Below the pieces are notes generated by a model. That model saw nothing but the letters and a program-made list of their open reading frames with translations. It had not been told where the DNA came from and did no database searches. Below are positions 34,089 to 42,311 of a stretch of DNA of 64,000 bases, piece by piece. How positions within the stretch are numbered: position 1 is the stretch's first letter; each line of letters opens with the position of its first letter. Both the position numbers and the translations under genes were made by a program. This DNA is from Virgisporangium ochraceum (GTDB lineage Bacteria; Actinomycetota; Actinomycetes; Mycobacteriales; Micromonosporaceae). The stretch lies in contig NZ_BOPH01000088.1 in assembly GCF_016863655.1 (NCBI RefSeq), positions 310,001-374,000 of the forward strand. Direction: 5' to 3'.

Positions 34089-34336
34089 GGCGCCTCCGGA
34101 TCTGTGCCGCGGCCCATCAGTTCCAGGCCGCGCAGCGCCTCCGCGGCGGCCTCGGGACTCAGCCGGTCGACGGCGAGACCCAGGTGGATCAGCACCCACT
34201 GCCCGGGCCCGGGCGGGTCGTCGTCGAGCATGCCGATGTTCACCTTGCGGGGCGCGCCGTGGACGTCGACCAGCGCGAGCTGACCGCCGTAGCCGGGGAT
34301 CAGCTCGATGACCTGTCCGGGGATTCCGAGGCACAC
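34085..34336 (-). CDS. hypC2: Hydrogenase maturation chaperone HypC, copy 2
   Basis: An 83-residue second HypC/HybG-like chaperone. A GTG at 34336 gives the N-terminus MCLGIPGQVIEL with the essential Cys2; a GTG nine bases upstream would bury that Cys, so I take 34336. Core: ALVDVHGAPRKVNIGMLDDD and GQWVLIHLGLAVDRLSPEAA. It lies between the maturation protease and hypF. Two HypC proteins often divide work between the HypD scaffold and the large-subunit precursor, or between isoenzymes. Confidence 0.88.
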   Translation of the reverse strand: MCLGIPGQVIELIPGYGGQLALVDVHGAPRKVNIGMLDDDPPGPGQWVLIHLGLAVDRLSPEAAAEALRGLELMGRGTDPEAP

Positions 34337-34341
34337 GTGGC

Positions 34342-34878
34342 TCACCCCGTCCCGACGACCATGGACCGCAGCAGGGCACGCACGGTGGTCACGGCGCGGT
34401 CGACCGCGTCCGCGACCGGCGCCGACAGCCCGATCCCCTCGGTGACGTCGGCCACCTGGCACCCGACCACGACCGTGCGGGGAAGCCGGCCGCCGAGGGC
34501 GCCGAGTCCGGCCAGGACGGAGCCGGGATCCATGCCGTGGGCGTCCGGGAGGCCGCCCGGGCCGAGGTCGTCTGTGCCGAGGTCGTCTGTGCCGACCTCG
34601 AGCACGCGCAGGGCGCCGGGCTCGCCGGTGTCCGGCAGCGCGTCGACGAGGACGAGCGCGTCCCACCCGTCGAGCAGGTCGAAGGCGAGGTGGGTGCCCC
34701 GGATGCCGTAGTCGACCGCGCGCACGTGCGGCGGCAGGCCGCCCGCGGCCAGCCGGCGCACGACCTCGGTGCCGAACGCGTCGTCGCGCAGGAACAGGTT
34801 GCCGGTGCCGGCGATCAGGATTCTCAGGGTCGTGCCTCCGGGTCGTCGGTTCCTTCGGTTGGTGCGGCCGCCGGTCAC
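34342..34878 (-). CDS. Hydrogenase maturation endopeptidase (HupD/HyaD family)
   Basis: A 178-residue M52-family nickel-dependent protease that removes the C-terminal tail of the large subunit. Visible: ILIAGTGNLFLRDDAFGTEV with the conserved acidic nickel ligand, VLVDALPDTGEPG with the second, and DAHGMDPGSVLAGL with the His. It carries a short internal duplication GTDDLGTDDLG. The large subunit at 38136 has a matching 23-residue tail. The GTG at 34878 overlaps the stop of the upstream 39-codon gene. Confidence 0.88.
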   Translation of the reverse strand: MTGGRTNRRNRRPGGTTLRILIAGTGNLFLRDDAFGTEVVRRLAAGGLPPHVRAVDYGIRGTHLAFDLLDGWDALVLVDALPDTGEPGALRVLEVGTDDLGTDDLGPGGLPDAHGMDPGSVLAGLGALGGRLPRTVVVGCQVADVTEGIGLSAPVADAVDRAVTTVRALLRSMVVGTG

Positions 34879-34994
34879 ATCCGGCGGATCCGCAGGTACC
34901 GCTGGATGTCGGGAATCGACTTCAGGCCCAGCACGACGGCCGCGACCAGCAGCAGCCCACCGAGGATCGTGGTCAGGGTTCCGATGGTTCGCAC
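34875..34994 (-). CDS. 39-residue single-helix membrane peptide (DUF6893-like)
   Basis: Begins with GTG at 34994, overlapping the end of the upstream gene by 22 bases, and overlaps the protease gene by four. It encodes RTIGTLTTILGGLLLVAAVV in one membrane-spanning helix, then a basic tail (QRYLRIRRM). Small peptides of this shape (I believe DUF6893) recur in actinobacterial hydrogenase operons. It could anchor the hydrogenase or link it to the quinone pool, since the subunits themselves lack signals and membrane helices; this is inference. Confidence 0.72.
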   Translation of the reverse strand: MRTIGTLTTILGGLLLVAAVVLGLKSIPDIQRYLRIRRM

Positions 34995-36379
34995 GATCGC
35001 CCTTCCTTCCAGGGCTCGACTTCGTCGGGAGCGAAGTACAGGTAGCGGCCGTACCACTCGTGCAGGTCCGCGGCCGGGTCGTCGACGAGCACGACGGCCA
35101 CGTGCCAGCCGCCGTCGACGTCGCCGAGTACCGCGGTCACCCGGGCCACCCGCCCGGCGTAGAACAGGTCCTGGGCGTCGGCCCGCCGGCTGGGCCGCAG
35201 GCGGACGAGGCTGTCGCGGCCGATCTCGACGCCGTCGACGACGACGCGGTCGGTGGCCGGGTCGACCGACGCGTCGGCCGCCGGGTCCCACCACGGCACG
35301 CCGCTGTCGGCGCCGGGCGCCGCGGGGCCCGACCACGACGGCCCGCCGCCTATCGGCGCGGCGGGGCGCGGACCTCCGCCGCCGGCGCGCGGGTCGCGGA
35401 GGGTGCCGTGCAGGCGTTGCAGGTCGGCCGGGGTGAGCCGGTCGCAGCGGTCGATGATCGCCGCGGCGTGCGGGTCGGTGGCGCGGGCGGCGGCCTTCTC
35501 CCCGTCGGTGAGGGTCATCACCCGCAGGGTCAGGATCTCGTCGATCTCGGTCGAGTCGAACAGGCCGCCGGCACTCTCCGGCGCCACCTCGGGGTGGTCG
35601 TAGAGGATGATCGGTGACGCGAGAACGGCGCCGCCGGCCAGCACGGGCCAGCAGCGGTGCTGGACGCAGGCCGCGGCGGCCTCCCGCGCCCGGTCCGGCG
35701 GGTCGGTCTGGGACAGGAACGTCGCGCCGTCGGCCACCAGGATGAGGTGCGCGCCGAGGAGGGACGCCGCGGTGGCGTCGTCGCGGCCGTCGAGCGCGCA
35801 CGCCGTCACGTTGCGGACGTCGACCTCCAGGCGCAGCAGGCCCTGACCGGCCGGCCGCGTGGAGACGGTCACCAGCGCCGACAGCGGCCGCCGGCGGCGC
35901 ACCAGCCGGCCGACGGTACGCCCGTGCGGATCCCGGAGAATCTCGACGTCCTCGCCGCCGGCCACCTCGACCCGGTGCTCCCGGTGCGACCCGGGCGTCG
36001 ACGCGGTCGGGCCGAGCGCCACCTCCCGTTCGGCCGCCTCGTCCCACGTCAGCCAGGTGCGCCCGGCCACCGTGAGGTCCGTGACCGGGACGTACCCACC
36101 GGCGGGGTCGACGCGCTCGACGTCGCGCCGTTGCAGGTGCAGGAACCGCAGATGGACGGTGAGCTCCGACCCGGGACCATCGGCCGGGTCGAGCAGGCAC
36201 TGTACGGAGAGCCCGGGTTCCTCGCCCACCCCCGCCTCGGCGGCGCCCGGCGGCCCGAGCACCCCGAACTGCCAGCGGACCTGGTTCTTGGTCGCGGTCG
36301 AGCGGTACGGGTACAGCAGGTACCCCTCGTACAGCACGGCGTCGGCCACCGCGCGTACCCCGCCGGGCGCGTCGGTCAT
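34973..36379 (-). CDS. Hydrogenase-locus protein of unknown function (468 aa)
   Basis: A 468-residue soluble protein I cannot assign. It starts VADAVLYEGYLLYPYRSTAT, continues NQVRWQFGVLGP, and has RLEVDVRNVTACALDGRDDA, a Cys/His spot CVQHRCWPVL, and IILYDHPEVAPESAGGLFDS followed by an acidic helix-rich segment and a Gly/Pro-rich linker. The last ~100 residues form an OB-like or beta-rich domain (RVVVDGVEIGRDSLVRLRPS, GGWHVAVVLVDDPA). It is translationally coupled on both sides (ATGA with DUF6084, 22-base overlap with the membrane peptide), so it must belong to the hydrogenase operon. Confidence 0.75.
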   Translation of the reverse strand: MTDAPGGVRAVADAVLYEGYLLYPYRSTATKNQVRWQFGVLGPPGAAEAGVGEEPGLSVQCLLDPADGPGSELTVHLRFLHLQRRDVERVDPAGGYVPVTDLTVAGRTWLTWDEAAEREVALGPTASTPGSHREHRVEVAGGEDVEILRDPHGRTVGRLVRRRRPLSALVTVSTRPAGQGLLRLEVDVRNVTACALDGRDDATAASLLGAHLILVADGATFLSQTDPPDRAREAAAACVQHRCWPVLAGGAVLASPIILYDHPEVAPESAGGLFDSTEIDEILTLRVMTLTDGEKAAARATDPHAAAIIDRCDRLTPADLQRLHGTLRDPRAGGGGPRPAAPIGGGPSWSGPAAPGADSGVPWWDPAADASVDPATDRVVVDGVEIGRDSLVRLRPSRRADAQDLFYAGRVARVTAVLGDVDGGWHVAVVLVDDPAADLHEWYGRYLYFAPDEVEPWKEGRSCEPSEP

Positions 36380-37017
36380 TCGACGACCTCCGTCGCGGTG
36401 GCGAGCAGCGCGGTCACCGTCTCCTCCCAGCTCGTGTGCATGTGCGTCGAGCGGTACCGGGCAAGAGCGGCGAGGGTGTCCCGGCCGAGGCGCAGCCAGC
36501 CCTGGTCGGGGAAGTGCACGTCCATGAGACCGCGCCACACGTGGACCGGCAGCCGGTAGCGCGCCTCGTGCTGCCAGGGAACCTGTTCGACGGTGAACCC
36601 GCTGGCGCCGCGGGTGAAGACGGTTCCGCTGAACAGGAACGTCAAGGGCACCTGGCCGTCGTCGAGGACCTGCAGGTACTTCGCACCGGCCACCTCGACG
36701 TCGTAGGTGCAGGGCAGTACCAGGTCCACGTCGGTGGCGTCGGTGAATCCGGGCACCATCGCGGTGGTGTGCAGCCAGGAGAACGACCGTTGCGTCTGTG
36801 CCCACCGTTCGCGGGGCCCGAACAGGTCGAGCAGCGCCTGCTCCTCCGCGTCGTCGTAGCGGCGCCGGTTCGGCTCGATCCGGACCTGGCACCGCAGCGC
36901 CAGCGCGTGGACCGTGGCGCCGGTGGTCTCCTCGATCCGCAGCCGTGCCAACAGGTTCGGGGCGACCGCGTAGGGCTCCGCGACGATGTCGCGCACGCCG
37001 AATCTCAACGTTGTCAT
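36376..37017 (-). CDS. DUF6084 hydrogenase-associated protein
   Basis: A 213-residue soluble protein of the DUF6084 type. Features: LRFGVRDIVAEPYAVAPNLL, ALRCQVRIEPNRRRYDDAEE, LFGPRERWAQTQRSFSW, VDLVLPCTYDVEVAGAKYLQ and VPWQHEARYRLPVHVWRGLM. The all-beta look of the middle suggests a sandwich fold; no catalytic motif is visible. It lies between DUF5947 and the 468-residue unknown with ATGA overlaps on both sides. Role in the hydrogenase is unknown. Confidence 0.78.
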   Translation of the reverse strand: MTTLRFGVRDIVAEPYAVAPNLLARLRIEETTGATVHALALRCQVRIEPNRRRYDDAEEQALLDLFGPRERWAQTQRSFSWLHTTAMVPGFTDATDVDLVLPCTYDVEVAGAKYLQVLDDGQVPLTFLFSGTVFTRGASGFTVEQVPWQHEARYRLPVHVWRGLMDVHFPDQGWLRLGRDTLAALARYRSTHMHTSWEETVTALLATATEVVE

Positions 37018-37604
37018 GACGCCGGCCGGCTGCGGGCGGCGACCATCGCGAAGAACTCCGTCATGCGGGTGCGGGCCTCCTGCCCTCCGTCGAACCCACG
37101 CCAGGTGCGCCGCAGCACCCCGACGAGCTCGTAGCAGACGTCGATCGGCACGAGATGGCAGTCGGTCGCGCGGATCAGCAACGCCTCCACGTCGGGGACG
37201 AGCATCCGCACCGCCGGGTTCGCCTCCCACGCGTCCAGCGGCAGCGTGCATTCGGTGGCGCCGGCCGGCCCGGGGTAGAACGCCACCGTACGGTCCACTG
37301 TGGAGTTCGTGAACAGGAACGCCAGGCCCACCGGGATCTGCAGTTCGTCCCACCGCGCGGGGTCGAGCCGGAGGTCCGGGAAGGACAGGTACCGCTCGGG
37401 CACCGCCCGGTAGCGCAGGTTCGCGGCGGGGTCGGTGAACAGCAGGTAGCAGGCGCGGCAGGCGCACATCAGCGCCCGGCTGTGCAGGTTCACGACGTGC
37501 CGGTGCCGCCCCTCGACGGTCACCCCGCACATCTCGCACCGCTCGGCGGTCACCGGGGCCGGGCGCGAGGCGACGATCCGCCGCAACGTGGCGTAGGGCG
37601 TCAT
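37014..37604 (-). CDS. DUF5947 hydrogenase-associated protein, copy 2
   Basis: A 196-residue paralog of the protein at 25682-26335. The metal-site pattern is identical: ERCEMCGVTVEGRHRHVVNL, then CACRACYLLFT. Shared further blocks: RYRAVPERYLSFPDL, FYPGPAGATECTLPLDAWEA and HLVPIDVCYELVGVLRRTWR. It sits in the main operon between NifU-like and DUF6084 genes with ATGA overlaps. The C-x2-C...C-x-C-x2-C set suggests bound iron or zinc. Confidence 0.8.
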   Translation of the reverse strand: MTPYATLRRIVASRPAPVTAERCEMCGVTVEGRHRHVVNLHSRALMCACRACYLLFTDPAANLRYRAVPERYLSFPDLRLDPARWDELQIPVGLAFLFTNSTVDRTVAFYPGPAGATECTLPLDAWEANPAVRMLVPDVEALLIRATDCHLVPIDVCYELVGVLRRTWRGFDGGQEARTRMTEFFAMVAARSRPAS

Positions 37605-38143
37605 GAGGGGACCCGCGTGAGCCTGCTCCGCAGCGCCGACGCGGGAATCACGGCGGGGGTCGGTGCGGCCTCGACCCGTACGGCGGCCGCGTCCGGCGCG
37701 GTGGCGTCGACGGCGGCCTCGACCGCCTGCCGCAGCGCGGCGACGGAGCATCCGCCGACGGACCCGACGAGCCGCACCAGCACGGTCCCGTCGTCGTCGA
37801 CCGACACCAGTTCGGCGTCGACGCCCTGCGCCCGCAGGTCCGGTCGTACGGCGTCCAGCCCGCGCTCCACCCGGGTCGGCAGGTCGTACGGGTGCAGCCC
37901 GTGCACGAGCAGCAGGCTCGCCACGACGTCGTCGCCGGCGATCTCGTCCAGCACGCCCGCGTCGAGCCGGCCGGCGTCGTGCAGGATCTCCAGCAGGCGT
38001 TCCAGGCCCGCGCCGTACAGGTCGGTAACCAGGCGCACCAGCTCCTCGGCCCGTTCGCGGGCCACGACGCCGTGCGCCGCGCTCGCGACGAGCAGCGCGT
38101 CGATGCGCTCACCGACCGCCCGGAGGTCGACGCCGTCATCCAT
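37601..38143 (-). CDS. NifU-C-like domain protein with a single cysteine, copy 2
   Basis: A 180-residue paralog of the protein at 26332-26853. The C-terminal Nfu-like domain reads ELVSVDDDGTVLVRLVGSVG, then GCSVAALRQAVEAAVDAT; again only one Cys of the usual CxxC remains. The N-terminal half is helical (ALLVASAAHGVVARERAEEL, LYGAGLERLLEILHDAG). It overlaps the large-subunit gene by eight bases. It probably helps cluster or cofactor delivery to the hydrogenase, or replaces a HupG/HupH-type chaperone; this is inferred from position. Confidence 0.78.
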   Translation of the reverse strand: MDDGVDLRAVGERIDALLVASAAHGVVARERAEELVRLVTDLYGAGLERLLEILHDAGRLDAGVLDEIAGDDVVASLLLVHGLHPYDLPTRVERGLDAVRPDLRAQGVDAELVSVDDDGTVLVRLVGSVGGCSVAALRQAVEAAVDATAPDAAAVRVEAAPTPAVIPASALRSRLTRVPS

Positions 38144-39932
38144 CGCCGGTGACCGACTGGGTGGGGGAGTGGAGCTTCTCCAACGTCTTTCCGCCGCCGA
38201 GGTACATGTGGACGCCGCACGGCAGGCACGGGTCGAAGCTGCGGACGGTGCGCATGATGTCGATGCCCTTGAAGGAGTCCCGGTCGTTCTCCTCGAAGAT
38301 CGGCTGGCCCTGCACGGCGTCCTCGTACGGCCCGGCGGTGCCGAAGCTGTCGCGGGGGCTCGCGTTCCAGGGGGTCGGCGGGTACGGGTGGTAGTTGGCG
38401 ATCTTTCCGTCGCGGATGACCATGTGGTGCGACAGGACGCCGCGCACCGCTTCGGTGAACCCGCAGCCGATGCCCTCGTCGGGAACCTCGAACGGCTCCC
38501 ATGTCCTGGTGTTACCGGCCCGGATCTCGGCCAGCGCCTTCTCCGCGAAGTGCAGCGCGCACGCCGCCGCGTAGGCCTGGAAGTAGGTGCGGGCCCGGTT
38601 GCGTTCGAGCGTGTTGCTCCACTGTGGAATCTTCCACTCCAGAGTGACCGGGCCCTTCAGCGCCGTCTTCGGCAGGTTGATCTGGACGCTCGTGCCGGTG
38701 GCCTTGACGTACCCGATGTCGACCAGTTGGGCGAGGGCGGTCGTCCACAGGCGGGCCAGCGGGCCGCCGCCGGTGTCGAGGGCCAGGTGGTCGGTGCCGT
38801 CGAACCAGCGTGGTGACATCACCCAGCTGTACTTGTCGTCGAGGTCGCGTTTCTGCGGACGCGGGTTGGTGTGCTGGTTCCACGGGTGCCGGCGGTCGAC
38901 CGGGTTGCCCAGCGGGTCGCGGCGCACGAACATCTCCTGCCCGTCCCAGTCCTCGTAGTACGAGGACCCGAGCAGGATCCGGATGCCCAGGTTGATGTCG
39001 ACGAGGTTGGTGGTGACGAGCCTGCCGTCGACGACGACGCCCGGGGTCACGAACATCTTGCGGCCCCAGTCGGTCATGTCCTTGTACTCGAAGTTGCAGA
39101 ACTCCGGATTCTGGAACGACCCCCAGCAGCCGAGCAGGGTGCGCCGCAGGCCCACCTGTTCGTAGCCGGGCAGCGCCTCGTAGAAGAAGTCGAACAGGTC
39201 GTCGTGCATCGGGACGACCTTCTTCATGAACTCCACGTAGCGCATCAGGCGGGTCAGGTAGTCGGTCATGAGCTGGATGGTGGCGACCGTGCCGACGCCA
39301 CCGGGGTAGAGCGTCGACGGGTGCACGTGACGCCCCTCCATCAGGCAGAACATCTCCCGCGTGTACCGGCTGACCTGGAGGGCCTCGCGGTAGAACTCGC
39401 CGGTGAACGGGTTGAGCGCCCGCATGATGTCGCCGATCGTGCGGTACCCGTGCTCGCCGGCGTGCGGAGACTCCGTGGTGTTCGCCCGTTCCAGCACCCC
39501 GGGGTTGGTCTCGGCGACCATCTTCTCGCAGTAGTCGACCCCGACCAGGTTCTCCTGGAAGATGTTGTGGTCGAACATGTACTCGGCGGCCTCGCCGAGG
39601 TTGACGATCCATTCGGCCAGGTGCGGCGGCTTCACCCCGTACGCCATGTTCTGCGCGTAGCAGGAACAGGTGGCGTGGTTGTCGCCGCAGATGCCGCAGA
39701 TCCGGCTGGTGATGAAGTGGGCGTCGCGCGGGTCCTTGCCCTTCATGAACATCGAGTAGCCACGGAAGATGGACGAGGTGCTGCGGCACTCGACCACCTC
39801 GCGCTGCTTGAAGTCGATCTTCGTGTAGATCCCCAGGCTGCCGACGATGCGGGTGATGGGATCCCAGGCCATCTCGACCAGGCCGTCGCTTCCGGCGGCA
39901 CGGTGGGAGGGACCGGATCGGGTCGACGTCAT
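38136..39932 (-). CDS. hhyL: [NiFe]-hydrogenase large subunit, actinobacterial (group 1h-like)
   Basis: A 598-residue catalytic subunit. Nickel-iron ligands are in L1 SRICGICGDNH (Cys79, Cys82) and L2 DPCLPCGVH (Cys569, Cys572), followed after His575 by a 23-residue tail that the M52 protease should remove. Long conserved blocks such as DPITRIVGSLGIYTKIDFKQ and HFITSRICGIC match high-affinity actinobacterial enzymes that scavenge H2 in air. It would oxidise H2 and pass electrons to the small subunit. ATG 39932 follows GGAAAGG; an upstream GTG is unlikely. It is the only large subunit in the window. Confidence 0.93.
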   Translation of the reverse strand: MTSTRSGPSHRAAGSDGLVEMAWDPITRIVGSLGIYTKIDFKQREVVECRSTSSIFRGYSMFMKGKDPRDAHFITSRICGICGDNHATCSCYAQNMAYGVKPPHLAEWIVNLGEAAEYMFDHNIFQENLVGVDYCEKMVAETNPGVLERANTTESPHAGEHGYRTIGDIMRALNPFTGEFYREALQVSRYTREMFCLMEGRHVHPSTLYPGGVGTVATIQLMTDYLTRLMRYVEFMKKVVPMHDDLFDFFYEALPGYEQVGLRRTLLGCWGSFQNPEFCNFEYKDMTDWGRKMFVTPGVVVDGRLVTTNLVDINLGIRILLGSSYYEDWDGQEMFVRRDPLGNPVDRRHPWNQHTNPRPQKRDLDDKYSWVMSPRWFDGTDHLALDTGGGPLARLWTTALAQLVDIGYVKATGTSVQINLPKTALKGPVTLEWKIPQWSNTLERNRARTYFQAYAAACALHFAEKALAEIRAGNTRTWEPFEVPDEGIGCGFTEAVRGVLSHHMVIRDGKIANYHPYPPTPWNASPRDSFGTAGPYEDAVQGQPIFEENDRDSFKGIDIMRTVRSFDPCLPCGVHMYLGGGKTLEKLHSPTQSVTGDG

Positions 39933-39966
39933 GGCAACCTTTCCGAGCGCTGTGCGGTGAACGGAC

Positions 39967-41022
<1,056 letters not shown>

Positions 41023-41039
41023 CGTCACCACCTTCACCC

Positions 41040-41086
41040 GATGTGACGCACATCTCGGTATACGCTTCCGGCCCGAACACTGTCAA
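41040..41086 (-). promoter_or_regulatory. Near-consensus promoter and start-site palindrome before hhyS
   Basis: On the minus strand TTGACA (41086-41081), an 18-base spacer, then TATACC (41062-41057). The expected start (about 41050) falls inside the perfect 6-3-6 palindrome GATGTGACGCACATC (41040-41054). This would give the structural genes a strong promoter separate from hypAB, and the palindrome is well placed for a repressor. Confidence 0.7.
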
Positions 41087-41110
41087 CGTGGTCCGTCGAC
41101 GGTGGATCCG

Positions 41111-41857
41111 CTACCGCCGCGAAAGCCACTGGAACCACGTGTCGAGTCCCGCGCCGGTCGTGGCCGAAACCGACAGCACCTCGACGCCGGGCCGGATGCT
41201 CCGGGCCCGGTCGGCGCAGTTGTCGGGGTCGAACTCCACGTAGGGCAGCAGGTCGATCTTGTTGATCAGCACCACATCCGCCGCCGCGAACATGTGCGGA
41301 TATTTCAGTGGTTTGTCGTCCCCCTCGGTCACCGAAACGATCACCGCCCGCCCGGTCTCGCCGAGGTCGAAAAGCGCCGGACACACCAGGTTGCCGACGT
41401 TCTCGACGAAAAGCAGCGACCCGACCGGTGGGTCGAGCGCGCGTAGACCACCGGCGAGCATCCCGGCGTCGAGGTGGCAGCCGCCGCCGGTGTTGATCTG
41501 TACGACGGGACATCCCGCGGCGCGGATCCGCTCGGCGTCGAGAACCGTCTCCTGGTCACCCTCGACCACCGACACCTCGCGGTGTCCGCGCAGCCCGCGG
41601 ATCGTGCGCTCCAGCAACGTGGTCTTGCCGGAGCCCGGTGAGCTCATCAGGTTGACGGCCGTGATGCCGCGCGCGGCGAGCCACTCCCGGTTGCGCGCGG
41701 CCAGAACGTCGTTGCCGGCGAGGACCGCCTGTTCGACGGCGATCGTCCGGGTGTGCGGGTGGCCGTGGTCGTCGTGGTCGGGGTGACTATGGCGTTCGGA
41801 CCGGCCGAGCACCGTCAGCCGGGCACCGGTGTCACCGCAGCCGCAGTCGGCACACAT
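41111..41857 (-). CDS. hypB: Hydrogenase nickel-insertion GTPase HypB
   Basis: A 248-residue HypB. The N-terminal metal motif is MCADCGCGD (Cys2, Cys5, Cys7), then a His-rich stretch RHSHPDHDDHGHPHTR for nickel storage. GTPase motifs are NLMSSPGSGKTTLLERT (Walker A), ENVGNLVCPALFDLGE with the metal-binding Cys, and INKIDLLP. It loads nickel into the large subunit with HypA, encoded three bases upstream. Confidence 0.95.
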   Translation of the reverse strand: MCADCGCGDTGARLTVLGRSERHSHPDHDDHGHPHTRTIAVEQAVLAGNDVLAARNREWLAARGITAVNLMSSPGSGKTTLLERTIRGLRGHREVSVVEGDQETVLDAERIRAAGCPVVQINTGGGCHLDAGMLAGGLRALDPPVGSLLFVENVGNLVCPALFDLGETGRAVIVSVTEGDDKPLKYPHMFAAADVVLINKIDLLPYVEFDPDNCADRARSIRPGVEVLSVSATTGAGLDTWFQWLSRR

Positions 41858-41859
41858 GC

Positions 41860-42189
41860 TCAGGTCACCTCCAGCGACGTGATCGTCAGTTCCCGTCCGG
41901 CGAGGAGTCTCACGTCGGCGCTGCCGCACGCACACAACAGAACGAGGTCGGGCAGGGTGAAGTCCGCACCGCACGAGTCGCAGTGCGCCCGTCCCGCCGG
42001 TTCGTCGATGTCCAGTCGGGCACCCTGCAACGGCGTCCCCTCGGTGATCAGTTCGAAGCAGAACCGCATCGCGTCCGGCACCACGCCCGACAACCGACCC
42101 ACCGTCAGACGGATGCTGACCACCCGGGAGCCGGCCGCGTGATCGGTCACGGCGTCGACGATGCTCTGGGTGATCGACAACTCGTGCAA
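41860..42189 (-). CDS. hypA: Hydrogenase nickel chaperone HypA
   Basis: A 109-residue HypA beginning MHELSITQSIVDAV; His2 is the nickel ligand. The zinc domain reads HCDSCGADFTLPD, then LLCACGSADVRLLAGREL. The second zinc pair is C-x-C (CAC) instead of the usual C-x2-C, a small deviation. It is the first gene of the main hydrogenase operon, preceded by the repeat-bearing leader and a TTGCCT/TAGCGT promoter. Confidence 0.92.
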   Translation of the reverse strand: MHELSITQSIVDAVTDHAAGSRVVSIRLTVGRLSGVVPDAMRFCFELITEGTPLQGARLDIDEPAGRAHCDSCGADFTLPDLVLLCACGSADVRLLAGRELTITSLEVT

Positions 42190-42195
42190 CGGTGG

Positions 42196-42243
42196 CCCCG
42201 ACTCGTGCCCCGACCCGTGCCCCGACTCGAGCCCGATTCGGGC
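42196..42243 (-). repeat. Four imperfect 12-bp tandem repeats in the hypA leader
   Basis: Plus-strand units CCCCGACTCGTG, CCCCGACCCGTG, CCCCGACTCGAG and CCCGATTCGGGC in exact 12-base register. They lie between the inferred transcription start (about 42276) and the hypA ATG (42189), so they would be in the 5' untranslated RNA. No gene frame explains them. Confidence 0.75.
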
Positions 42244-42282
42244 CCCGGACTCGATGCGCCCGGAGGTACCGGGCGTGCACCC

Positions 42283-42311
42283 ACGCTAGAGCCCGACCGC
42301 ACCGGAGGCAA
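42283..42311 (-). promoter_or_regulatory. Likely promoter of the main hydrogenase operon
   Basis: Minus strand TTGCCT (42311-42306), 17-base spacer, TAGCGT (42288-42283): a good match to the principal-sigma promoter form of actinomycetes. The leader would be about 87 bases long and carries the 12-bp repeats. Confidence 0.55.

Noticed and set aside
27888..38135. Possible second hydrogenase large subunit to pair with the orphan small subunit
   Set aside because: No frame between the two small-subunit genes other than 38136-39932 contains RICGxC or DPCxxC ligand motifs.
42196..42243. CRISPR array
   Set aside because: The units are 12 bp, directly abutting, without spacers, and there are no cas genes.
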